The notes beneath the pieces are model-generated. The model saw only the letters and a list, made by a program, of their open reading frames with translations, ran no database searches and was not told the origin of the DNA. Shown piece by piece: positions 53,315-62,526 of a DNA stretch of 64,000 nucleotides (positions within the stretch are counted from its first letter, which is position 1; each line of letters starts with the position of its first letter). The translations under genes were made by a program, and so were the position numbers. Location of the stretch: positions 11,842,001-11,906,000 of the forward strand of contig JBHGNT010000014.1 of assembly GCA_043228905.1 (NCBI GenBank), in the 5' to 3' direction. Source of the stretch: Azolla caroliniana (taxonomy: Eukaryota; Polypodiophyta).

Positions 53315-55404
53315 GTGCGCATGCAAACTGACATGAGAGACGGGCCCAGTGAAGCATCACAAACCTCGGTACCATCCACGTTGTCGGAGGACGACCAGTT
53401 ATGGGATGTTCTTACCAACTCCTGCATCTCACTGCCCCTACATAAACTGTTACCACTCATGCCAAGATTTCGGGACACCCTGGCGGCACTCCAGGCCAAT
53501 ACTAAGCCCGTGACGCCACCGGTACACCTCACCGAAGCAGGAACCGGTCCACCACTCATGGATTCTCAGAACCCAACTGTGCAAATCATCATTAAGGGAC
53601 AAGACCTGCACGGATGCATCATCGACGGCGGATCTGGCGTAAACGTTATTAGCGAGTCAACGTGTCACAACCTCGGCCTGAATCAATGGGAACCATGCCC
53701 CTTTTGGCTTCGGGTGGCCGACACCCGCTCCATTCGCCCCATTGGTTTAATCCGCCATCTCGACTTCACACTCGAAGGCCACATGTTCACGATCTCGGCC
53801 GTCGTGCTAAGACTAGAGACACAAGGCGCCTACCCAATATTACTAGGTCGACCATGGTTGCGTACAACGAATATCAAGCAACATTGGCAACGCAACATGA
53901 TCTCGTTCCGAAGAGGCAAGACAAAAGTCCGAATCATCACTGAAGAACGAGTCCCCGTCGCTCTCAACACTTCGCCGTTATACGCGGAAGGGGTCCATAT
54001 GCTTGACGGTTTGGCCGATGAGGAGGTCGATGAATTCCTAGATGATCATCCCACGATCATCCCTCTCTTCAAAATCAATGCCTTACGAACCATTGAGCCA
54101 CCTAAAGACGAGGAAGTCACGAAGGAATCACCACCCCAAGATGAACCAGATCCAACCACAGTTGCCGAGCTACGCCATGCTCGGGAGGCTTTCGAACGCG
54201 AACTCACCATTTCACAACGAGTCAAAGCATCAACCCTGGAAACAATAAACCTCGGCTCGGACGAGAATCCTCGTACGTTACAAATTGCCAATAATCTACC
54301 AACCGGAGAACGGGCATGCCTCGTACGATTGCTCACCGACTACCAAGATGTTTTCGCTTGGTCTTACACCGATATGAAGGGGCTGGATCCTCAATACTAC
54401 CAACATCAAATTCACATCTTACTCGACACTCGGCCGGTTCAGCAGAGGCTCTACAGGATGAACCCCAACTACGCCACTAAAGTCAAAGAGGAAATCGACA
54501 AACTACTCCGAGTGGGCTTCATTCGCCTTGTTAAACGGGCCACGTGGTTGAGCCCGATCGTAGTGGTCCCAAAGAAGAACGGAAAAATACGCGTCTGTGT
54601 TGACTATCGGAAGCTTAACGCGGCAACAGTCACTGACGGTTTCCCTCTCCCATTCACGGACAGCGTCCTCGACACGGTAGCCGGCCACGAATGCTACAGT
54701 TTCCTCGACGGGTTTAGCGGCTATAACCAGATAAGAATGCACCCGGAGGATCAGGAGAAAACCACTTTCGTCATGGAATGGGGTGGTGTTTTTGTAGCAG
54801 AAGTAATGATGTTCGGTCTAAAAACGGCGCCGGCTACGTTCCAGCGCATCATCACCGAAATCTTTCATGACTACATCCCGGCGTTCATGCAAGTCTTTCT
54901 CGACGATTTCGCCGTGTATGGCCATTGACGGGAACACATGACCCAGTTACGACTCTGCCTGGACCGATGTCGCCAAGCTCGATTGAGCTTAAACCCGGCG
55001 AAATGCGCATTCTTAGTCACCAACGGCAACCTTCTTGGCCACATTGTCAGTCAAGAAGGCATCGCTATGGACTCGGATAAAGTAAAGGCAATCCTGACCG
55101 CCACCGTACCCTCGAATGCTAAGGCACTAAGCCGATTTTTGGGATAGATCCGGTGGCACAGCCGAATGATACGACACCTAGCCGATTTCGCGACACCTTT
55201 GCACGTGGCAGTCCATTGCCTTCCCTTCTAATGGACGTCAATCGAGGACACGGCCTATCAGACCTTGAAACTAATGCTGTCACATGCCTCGGTGGTCCAG
55301 TCTCAAGTTTGGTCCGAACCGTTTCATGTCTTCGTAGATGCTTCGGACATCGCCATCGGAAGTGCCCTGATGCAATGCACACCCCCGAATTGGTATAGGC
55401 CCGT
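53315..55404 (+). pseudogene. AthL2 protease and RT, up to the GypB insertion
   Basis: Open from 53315 to 54928. Protease IIDGGSGVNVIS (about 53620). RT from about 54400 with VCVDYRKLNAAT, FPLPFTDSVLDTVAGHE, YSFLDGFSGYNQIRM and VFLDDFAVYG. TGA at 54926-54928 follows the catalytic block, then the RT thumb continues (LSLNPAKCAFLV, SQEGIAMDSDKVKAIL). A further stop comes near 55145, and RNase H begins (VFVDASDIAIGSALMQ) and is cut inside NWYRPV by GypB. The FLDD motif is intact. Confidence 0.87.
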
Positions 55405-56100
55405 TGTCGTGAAGAAAACCGCCCACAAGAGGAATCGGAGGAACAAGGCGTGGGAAACGGCTCTACACACACACGCGCGCCAAGAAGTACCTAAGGACGA
55501 AGTAGGTACATACGAGGATCCTAGGTGGGTAGATTCGGTTGGTATGCAGTTAATGCCAAACGGCCTCTTGACGGGCTATAAAAAGGAAGAGGAAGACTAG
55601 AAGTGGGGTATCTCGCGCGGAGAGGACGAAGTGCTGCCGAACCGATTTCGGAGCTTCTCTCTCACTCCTGCCTTCTCTGTCTTCTGCTCCATCGCGTACC
55701 TGTGCAGGTTTCGAGGAGGCTTGCGCTGTTCCGTGGAACGCCCCGAGCGCGTCCTGCAGCACCTCCGACCTGTTTTCCCTTTCTGTGCGTCGCGACATAC
55801 AGGGGTCGGCATCTGTTCGCCGCCCTGTTCGTTTTCGTTAGTATCTATTTCGTGCCCCACCGTGGGTTGTAATACTTTAGTCTGTTATTTTCTTGCATTC
55901 ATAAGTACATATCTTTCGTTGTTGCGTCCATCTGCGTTGGCGTTTATTTGTGATCTCTGTTTGTTGGGCCGTGTCCCTATGCAATCTTCGGTTCTGTGTA
56001 ATCGGGTCTCTCTCTCTTACTCCTCTTTCTCTTGCTCTTCGGTCCAAGACCCCCGTGGTCCCTCCTCCTTTCTGCACGCAAGGGCGTAGCAACCCCGACA
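55405..56100 (+). repeat. GypB 5' LTR
   Basis: 696 bp, TGTCGTGAAGAAAAC to GCAACCCCGACA, ends inverted over TGTCG/CGACA. TATA box TATAAAAA at 55577-55584. Confidence 0.95.
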
Positions 56101-56103
56101 TCT

Positions 56104-56120
56104 TGGTGAACCCGACGTGA
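56104..56120 (+). other. GypB primer-binding site
   Basis: TGGTGAACCCGACGTGA, three bases after the LTR; shared with GypA and GypC. Confidence 0.8.
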
Positions 56121-56143
56121 AGGAGGCGGCAGAAGAGTAGGAA

Positions 56144-58270
56144 ATGAAGGGGGCGGATCTTGCAGAGGCCATGGCTTCGGCCGTGGATCGGATAGTAAGC
56201 GCGCGCGAGGGCACCGGCGCCCTCGATAGAGCTATTGAGGCGGTCGTCGGAACGATCGGTCGATTCACCGGAAAAGATGCCACGAAGTACCTGGTGTCCT
56301 ACGGTGCGGAAATGTTAATGCGGGACATTCCGGAAGACATGCGTCTTGCCGGTTTTCCCCGAGTGGCGATGCCGAGCATCCACGCGGAGGTGCTCGAGGT
56401 GCGGGCGGAGAGCCGTACCTGGGAGGAGTTCGAAGGTCGGCTCCTGGAAAAATACGGACTGGACGACGCGCTCCGGCTTTCGAAGCGAAGCTTCATGGAG
56501 TGGGTGGAGTCTCCCGGGAAAGGAAGGAATGCGTCGGCACTCCTCCGGGAGTTCGAGGAGAACTTCGCGCGCCTTTCGGCGCTTGACAGGATGGTCCTGG
56601 ATACAAGCCGGGTCCTGCTGTTCGTCAAATCGGTTGACGAGAGGGATCGGAGTCACGTGGGCGCCCTGCTAGAAACCGAAGACGGGCTGACAGCCGACTG
56701 GGCGGCGGTCAAGAGAGCCTGCGGCCGTTTCGACAAACGGCGAGAATGGGAGGATGACAGAGCAACCGGGTCGGGCTCAGTCGCGGCGAGGAAACTCGAG
56801 CCGGCGCAGCCGGTGCGAAGGGAAGAGACTCGGGAGTGGCTGGAATCCGGTTCAGCTCCGACCGGCGTGATCAGAGGCACGACTGGAGGAGCTGCGTTGG
56901 AGGAACTGACGAGGGCGATAAAAGACCTCCAAATCGCACAAGCCCGCAGAGAAGGCGGAGGACCTGCTCGTGACCGACGGCCGGCGGCAGGGAACAGGTG
57001 CATGTGGTGCGACGGGGTCGGCCACATCCGAAAAGACTGCGGCGATTTCGCAGAGGCGCTGAAGAACCGGGTGGTATACCTATGGGAAGGCCGGGTTCAC
57101 GCCAACGACACGAGAAGGGCCCTAAACCGAAACGACGGGCGAGGCGGAATGAAGAGGTTGATGGAAGAGGCGGCGGCCCGACATGCGGAAACCGTCCACT
57201 ACTCGGCGTCGGCCGGTATTCGAGTCGGGGGCAACGAGGCCCGAAGAGGAAGCAAAGCCGGATTCTGGCCGACGGTGCTGGAAGGCCTTGCCGATACGAG
57301 GATGAAGAGGGAGGAATCGGACCGTGCGGAGAAACGGGTACGGGAGATGACCGGGTGGAGCGACCCGGTCGAGGAAAAGACGGGCTTCGTGGAAGCCGCT
57401 TGCCGGAACTACGAGGCTCTGGTAGAAGAGAAGCGGGTGGGGAAACCCGGGACGACCGGGCCCTCACAACGATACGAGACCCGGTCCGGGCCACGACGGG
57501 ACGAAGCCGGCGGGGCCGGTACGCAAGATAAACCCCAGAAGGGCGGGTACCGTCTGGGGACGGAGATAGAAAGAACCACGGACTTACGAAAGGTCCTGGA
57601 GGAACGGATCCTCGACAGCAAGGTGGAGCTGTCGCTACGGGAGGTGCTGGGAATCGCCAAGAAGGAGTTCCACGACTCCATCGTGGACTTGGTGAAACGG
57701 AAGAGGCTGTCAACGGAGACAGAACCGGAAAGACCGGTGGAAGTGCGGACGACGCACCTAGACGACATGGCGCTGGGAGACGAGTGGGCGGAAAGCCACT
57801 ATTCGAGACCGCACTGGGCCCGAGCGACCACGGAAACCCCGGTGAAGATCGGCGATGTCCAGGAACCGGTGATAGCTTTGGTAGACCACGGATCGGAGAT
57901 CAATTTGATGTCCATGGACTTCTATAAGAAGGGCAAATGGCCGATCAACACCAAGCACGGGTGGAAAATAAGGGCAGCAACGCGCGCCACCGAGGAACTG
58001 CACGGGGCCTGTCCGAATGTGCGAGTCAAGATCGGCGACGTCGAGATTGACCAGCACTTCTTCGTGCAGGAGACGTCCTCGCATCCGGTCATACTGGGAG
58101 AGCCGTACATCACGGCGGCGCGAATGGAGACCAAGGTGCTGGACAATGGTTCGGCCTATGCGCGGGTCAAGAGCCAGGACGGGCGCCATTCGGTCCAGTT
58201 TTTGACGGTTAGGCCGAACCACGAGCGTAACCGCGACTCCCTCGGTTCCGATAACCGAGAGGATTTTTAG
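56144..58270 (+). CDS. GypB gag-protease (708 aa)
   Basis: Start at ATG 56144, 43 bases after the LTR. Residues 1-210 form a helical capsid-like Gag (DRAIEAVVGTIGRFTGKDA, FMEWVESPGKGRNASALL, KRACGRFDKRREW). The CCHC knuckle CMWCDGVGHIRKDC is at about 286-299. A conserved region of unknown role (GGMKRLMEEAAARHAETVHY, MTGWSDPV) occupies about 325-420. The retroviral-type protease is at about 575-690, with the active site ALVDHGSEINLM: DHGS replaces the usual D(S/T)G. The frame ends at TAG 58268-58270 inside the run GATTTTTAG, where pol overlaps it by 16 bases in the -1 frame. Products would form cytoplasmic particles. Confidence 0.9.
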   Translation: MKGADLAEAMASAVDRIVSAREGTGALDRAIEAVVGTIGRFTGKDATKYLVSYGAEMLMRDIPEDMRLAGFPRVAMPSIHAEVLEVRAESRTWEEFEGRLLEKYGLDDALRLSKRSFMEWVESPGKGRNASALLREFEENFARLSALDRMVLDTSRVLLFVKSVDERDRSHVGALLETEDGLTADWAAVKRACGRFDKRREWEDDRATGSGSVAARKLEPAQPVRREETREWLESGSAPTGVIRGTTGGAALEELTRAIKDLQIAQARREGGGPARDRRPAAGNRCMWCDGVGHIRKDCGDFAEALKNRVVYLWEGRVHANDTRRALNRNDGRGGMKRLMEEAAARHAETVHYSASAGIRVGGNEARRGSKAGFWPTVLEGLADTRMKREESDRAEKRVREMTGWSDPVEEKTGFVEAACRNYEALVEEKRVGKPGTTGPSQRYETRSGPRRDEAGGAGTQDKPQKGGYRLGTEIERTTDLRKVLEERILDSKVELSLREVLGIAKKEFHDSIVDLVKRKRLSTETEPERPVEVRTTHLDDMALGDEWAESHYSRPHWARATTETPVKIGDVQEPVIALVDHGSEINLMSMDFYKKGKWPINTKHGWKIRAATRATEELHGACPNVRVKIGDVEIDQHFFVQETSSHPVILGEPYITAARMETKVLDNGSAYARVKSQDGRHSVQFLTVRPNHERNRDSLGSDNREDF

Positions 58271-61200
58271 AGAGGGCTGCCAAGGCGTGGGGCCGCGACA
58301 GTCCGGACACCCCGGGAAAACCCCACACCTGTACGATAAAACCGAAGAAACCTTGTACCATAGGTAGGGAATTTTTGTTCTCCGACAGCGGAGCGTGTAC
58401 GATAGTCGGCATCGGCGGCCGAGAGAAGACAAAGGCGGAGGGGAGACTTCGAGCGTGCGGAGTTCTCGGCCCTGACGAGGAAATCAACGGAGCCGTGGAG
58501 GCGGTCTCATTCGACGACACCTTGGGAATGCTGGGAAGGGTAGTCGAAGAAGGCCTTAACGAAGACCGGACGATACCGGTGTGTTCCGAGGAGATGTACG
58601 AAGTCATCGCGGACTTCGGTCGAGGGCTCGAGTCAGTTCGGACGGCCCACGTAAGCACCAAGTACAAGACTGTGGACCGGAAGGTAAGGCCAGTCGCGGC
58701 ACCCTTACCGGAGGACAGCGCGTCGAGAATCAAAGGGGTTGCATCGGACCCTAGTCTACGAGATCCGGCCTGCATAGGACACACCTTCACCGACGAGACG
58801 CTCCGAGAGCTCAAAATCGGTGGGGGCGGGTTCCTACTGCCGGCGGAGGAAGACCGGTTTCGGAGAATGCTCGGAAGGCACGGGAAAGCCTTCGCATTCT
58901 CGCCGGAGGAAATCGGGTGCGTTGACCCGACGATCGTGGAGCCGATGGTGATATTCACGGTACCGCATGTACCATGGAATCTCAAGCCAATCCCAGTTCC
59001 GAGAGCTCACATCCCGAAGTTGATGGAGCTGCTGAGGCAGAAAGTTGATATGGGAATTCTCGAGCCGTCGAGCGCCCCATATTCAAATCGATGGTTTACC
59101 GTACCGAAGAAAAACGGTTCGTTGCGCTTCATCCAGGACCTGCAGCCGGTCAATCGAGTGACCATTCAGAACGCAGGGATCGGACCGACCATAGACGAGT
59201 TCGCGGAGGCCTTCGCCGGAAGGTCAATTTACTCGGTCGGGGATCTATACTCAGGGTACGACCAGTTCCAGCTAGCCGTGGAGAGCAGAGACATTACGAC
59301 GATGCGAACTCCCCTCGGCCTAGTTCGGATGTGTACACTGCCGCAAAGAGGGACCAACTCGGTGGCCCACATGGTGAATGCGATGAACAAGGTTCTGAGG
59401 GACTGTATCCCGGACATCACCATGCCGTTTCTGGACGACATCCCGATCAAGGGATGCCCGGTGGAAGAAAAGGACGAGACGATCGGGCTGGACGGATGCC
59501 GGCGATTCGTGGCAACGCACATCGACGACTGCGAGAAGGTGCTGCAAAGGCTAGAGGATGCGAGACTCACCTTCTCCGGGGAGAAGTCGGCCTTCGGGCA
59601 GTCAGAAATCATGGTGGTCGGACACCTGTGCGGACCATATGGCCGGAAACCGTCTCCGGCAAAGGTAGAAGCCATCTCCGCGATGAAGCCCGACTGCAGC
59701 TCGGTCACGGAAGTACGGAGATTCCTGGGGGCATGTGCGTTCTACCACATATGGATCCCGCATTACGCACACGTCGCGGAGCCACTGTACGGGTTGCTGA
59801 AAAAGGGGCGAAGGTTCGAATGGCTAGACGAGCACGCGGGATCGGTCCGGAAGCTGAAAGAGGCCCTTGCAGCGGCACCGGCACTCCGGAAGGCGGTATA
59901 CGGGAAGGGTACCCCGGTATTCATAACGGTGGATACCAGTCCGACCGGGATCGGATGGGTCGTGAACCAGGAAGACGAGGACGGCAATCGGTTTCCGATC
60001 CGATTCGGCGCGAAAGTCCTCAGTGAACGGCAGCAAGGATACGCCCAGGTTAAACGCGAACTCTGGGGTATTGTTTCGGCGGTTAAGGCCGACAAAGACT
60101 ACCTGATAGGGACAGAAGTGATCATCGAGACGGATTGCCTGCCGATTCTCGGTATGGTTTCCGGATGCGCGACTCCGGACCTGGCGATGCTCAGGTGGAT
60201 AGCGTACATCAAGTCCCTGGACCCGGAAATACGACACATTTCCGGGAAAGACAACGCCATGGCCGACATGCTTTCGAGGGCGAGGTTCGACGACGAGGGC
60301 GGCATGGTTTCGGAAGACGAAGAAGTCGGCGTGGATTTCTTCGAGGCGGCATACATAACGACCGACGGGATGAGCACTCCGGCGCTTAACGAGTTCGACG
60401 CGAGCAAGTACGACGGGGAGTGGCTGCAGATCGGCGGGTTTTTGAAGACAATGACGCCCGATGCGTCATGGACGAAGGACGAGGCCAACCGGATCCGGAA
60501 GAAAGCATATCGATTCTTTCTCCGAGATGGGCATTTGTGGAAGCACCCGAAGAAGAGGAACGGCGTCCCGCTCCGGGTGGTGGCGATGAAGGAAGAACAG
60601 GAGGAGCTACTGGAGGCCTACCACGACAGCCCTTGGGCTGGACACCGTGGAACGTGGGCGACATTTGAGAAGCTGAAGGGGAAGTACTGGTGGCCGGGAT
60701 TGTACCGGGACGTGCATCGGTTCGTGTCAACTTGCGAGAGTTGTCAGATGCACTCGATAGTCCGACACCGGGACGGGCTTCGCCCTACGTACCCTCCGAC
60801 TATCCACTTCAAATGGATGGTAGATCTGGTGACGATGCCGATGGGGGTAGGACAGATGCGGTATCTGGTCCTAGCGCGGGAAGACCTGACGAACCAGGTG
60901 GAAGGCCGAGCCCTTCAGAACAAGACGACCGCGGCCGTGTGTCGGTTCCTGATCGAGGACGTGATATGCCGGTACGGGTGCGTCGGGAAGATCGTGGCTG
61001 ACCGAGGGGAGTTGGACGCCGAGGAAGCCGCGGAGCTGTTCGATCGGCTGGGAGTCAAACTCTCGCTCACCACTGCGTACAACCCGGAGGCGAATGGAAA
61101 GGTGGAGCGCGGACACGGGCCGATCGTTAAAGCGCTGGTTCGGGCATGCGGAGGCCAAGTCGGTAACTGGCCGCGACTTCTACCTTATGCTTTGTGGGCC

Positions 61201-61758
61201 GACCGGACTACGCACAGTTCGGTAACCGGGTACATGCCGATAGAGCTCATGTTCGGCCAGAGGCCGATCATGCCGATGGAACGAACAATCTCCTCATGGG
61301 CAACGGTCGACTGGAGGGACGAGATGAGCCGGGAGGAGTTGTTGGCAGCGCGTATACGACAACTCGAACGGAGACCGGAGGACGTGGAGACGGCTGCAGA
61401 AAGGATCCGAGTGGCGAGGATAAAGAACAAAGCCAGGTTCGACCGAACGCACCGACTCCGACCGAAGGAGATCGAACAAGGTGACTGGGTGCTCGTCTAC
61501 GACAGCAGCCTCGACAACCAGCACCGAGCAACGCGGAAGTTCGCACGGAGATGGTTCGGGCCGTACACGGTACAGAGCGCCAACGACAACGGGACGTATC
61601 ATCTAGCGGAACTCGACGGTACGAGAATAGCGATACCCGTGGCCGGGAAGAGGATCAAAGCTTTCAAGAAGCGGCACGACGACGAACCCGACCCGATTCT
61701 CCTGGACAGCAGCGACGACCGATCCGAGGCCGAGGAAGGGCCGGCAGGCGAAGAGTAA
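58255..61758 (+). CDS. GypB pol (RT, RNase H, integrase), expressed by probable -1 frameshift
   Basis: The pol frame opens at 58255, just after a TAA, and has no ATG near its start, so fusion to Gag-protease by -1 frameshifting is likely. Numbering from 58375: RT about 180-430 (FTVPKKNGSLRFIQDLQ, GYDQFQLAVESRD, MPFLDDIPIKGC with FLDD as YxDD); RNase H about 515-650 (VFITVDTSPTGIGW, HISGKDNAMADMLS); integrase zinc motif about 747-790 (GHRGTWATFEKLKGKYWW, CESCQ); integrase core with WMVDLVTMP, VADRGELDA and NGKVERGHG; C-terminus with FGPYTV. No chromodomain; the tail is acidic (SDDRSEAEEG). The integrase wording recalls, from memory, elements of basidiomycete fungi. Confidence 0.9.
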   Translation, partial: PRGFLERAAKAWGRDSPDTPGKPHTCTIKPKKPCTIGREFLFSDSGACTIVGIGGREKTKAEGRLRACGVLGPDEEINGAVEAVSFDDTLGMLGRVVEEGLNEDRTIPVCSEEMYEVIADFGRGLESVRTAHVSTKYKTVDRKVRPVAAPLPEDSASRIKGVASDPSLRDPACIGHTFTDETLRELKIGGGGFLLPAEEDRFRRMLGRHGKAFAFSPEEIGCVDPTIVEPMVIFTVPHVPWNLKPIPVPRAHIPKLMELLRQKVDMGILEPSSAPYSNRWFTVPKKNGSLRFIQDLQPVNRVTIQNAGIGPTIDEFAEAFAGRSIYSVGDLYSGYDQFQLAVESRDITTMRTPLGLVRMCTLPQRGTNSVAHMVNAMNKVLRDCIPDITMPFLDDIPIKGCPVEEKDETIGLDGCRRFVATHIDDCEKVLQRLEDARLTFSGEKSAFGQSEIMVVGHLCGPYGRKPSPAKVEAISAMKPDCSSVTEVRRFLGACAFYHIWIPHYAHVAEPLYGLLKKGRRFEWLDEHAGSVRKLKEALAAAPALRKAVYGKGTPVFITVDTSPTGIGWVVNQEDEDGNRFPIRFGAKVLSERQQGYAQVKRELWGIVSAVKADKDYLIGTEVIIETDCLPILGMVSGCATPDLAMLRWIAYIKSLDPEIRHISGKDNAMADMLSRARFDDEGGMVSEDEEVGVDFFEAAYITTDGMSTPALNEFDASKYDGEWLQIGGFLKTMTPDASWTKDEANRIRKKAYRFFLRDGHLWKHPKKRNGVPLRVVAMKEEQEELLEAYHDSPWAGHRGTWATFEKLKGKYWWPGLYRDVHRFVSTCESCQMHSIVRHRDGLRPTYPPTIHFKWMVDLVTMPMGVGQMRYLVLAREDLTNQVEGRALQNKTTAAVCRFLIEDVICRYGCVGKIVADRGELDAEEAAELFDRLGVKLSLTTAYNPEANGKVERGHGPIVKALVRACGGQVGNWPRLLPYALWADRTTHSSVTGYMPIELMFGQRPIMPMERTISSWATVDWRDEMSREELLAARIRQLERRPEDVETAAERIRVARIKNKARFDRTHRLRPKEIEQGDWVLVYDSSLDNQHRATRKFARRWFGPYTVQSANDNGTYHLAELDGTRIAIPVAGKRIKAFKKRHDDEPDPILLDSSDDRSEAEEGPAGEE
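58262..58326 (+). promoter_or_regulatory. Candidate -1 ribosomal frameshift site
   Basis: Gag codons GAT TTT TAG contain U UUU UAG. A slip of one base back re-pairs the Phe codon perfectly and replaces the stop with TTA GAG in the pol frame. The two frames overlap only at 58255-58270, exactly around this run. Downstream, GTGGGG (about 58286) can pair with CCCCAC (about 58321), and GTCCGGAC between them is self-complementary, so a stimulatory stem is possible. Confidence 0.55.
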
Positions 61759-61817
61759 AGGCGGGCCGGTTTTCTCCGTGCCAACTTAATTTGGCGCATG
61801 CCGGTGGATGCGCGGTT

Positions 61818-61830
61818 AGGTGGGGGCGGA
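61818..61830 (+). other. GypB polypurine tract
   Basis: AGGTGGGGGCGGA directly before the 3' LTR. Confidence 0.85.
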
Positions 61831-62526
61831 TGTCGTGAAGAAAACCGCCCACAAGAGGAATCGGAGGAACAAGGCGTGGGAAACGGCTCTACACACACAC
61901 GCGCGCCAAGAAGTACCTAAGGACGAAGTAGGTACATACGAGGATCCTAGGTGGGTAGATTCGGTTGGTATGCAGTTAATGCCAAACGGCCTCTTGACGG
62001 GCTATAAAAAGGAAGAGGAAGACTAGAAGTGGGGTATCTCGCGCGGAGAGGACGAAGTGCTGCCGAACCGATTTCGGAGCTTCTCTCTCACTCCTGCCTT
62101 CTCTGTCTTCTGCTCCATCGCGTACCTGTGCAGGTTTCGAGGAGGCTTGCGCTGTTCCGTGGAACGCCCCGAGCGCGTCCTGCAGCACCTCCGACCTGTT
62201 TTCCCTTTCTGTGCGTCGCGACATACAGGGGTCGGCATCTGTTCGCCGCCCTGTTCGTTTTCGTTAGTATCTATTTCGTGCCCCACCGTGGGTTGTAATA
62301 CTTTAGTCTGTTATTTTCTTGCATTCATAAGTACATATCTTTCGTTGTTGCGTCCATCTGCGTCGGCGTTTATTTGTGATCTCTGTTTGTTGGGCCGTGT
62401 CCCTATGCAATCTTCGGTTCTGTGTAATCGGGTCTCTCTCTCTTACTCCTCTTTCTCTTGCTCTTCGGTCCAAGACCCCCGTGGTCCCTCCTCCTTTCTG
62501 CACGCAAGGGCGTAGCAACCCCGACA
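61831..62526 (+). repeat. GypB 3' LTR
   Basis: 696 bp, matching the 5' LTR except for one visible base. TATA box at 62003-62010. Followed by CCGT (62527-62530). Confidence 0.95.

Larger units (their letters stand above)
55405..62526 (+). mobile_element. GypB: apparently intact Ty3/gypsy element (FLDD clade)
   Basis: 7,122 bp with 696-bp LTRs (55405-56100 and 61831-62526) showing one visible difference (T/C near 55935/62364), and the 4-bp target duplication CCGT (55401-55404, 62527-62530) inside the AthL2 RNase H frame. Primer-binding site, gag-protease frame, pol frame and polypurine tract are all in place, with no stop inside either frame. It is GC-richer than its surroundings. Best candidate for a recently active, autonomous element in the window. 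Confidence 0.95.

Noticed and set aside
55603-56089. 89- and 152-codon Cys/Ser-rich frames in the GypB LTR (also at 62029-62515)
   Set aside because: They lie in LTR sequence, recur because the LTR is repeated, and have no start context or protein similarity.
56871-57713. 280-codon minus-strand frame opposite GypB gag
   Set aside because: Pro/Arg/Ser-rich shadow of a GC-rich coding strand; no start context or domain.
59091-60026. 311-codon plus-strand frame overlapping GypB pol
   Set aside because: Arg/Gly-rich alternate frame of the RT region; pol in the other frame has all catalytic motifs.
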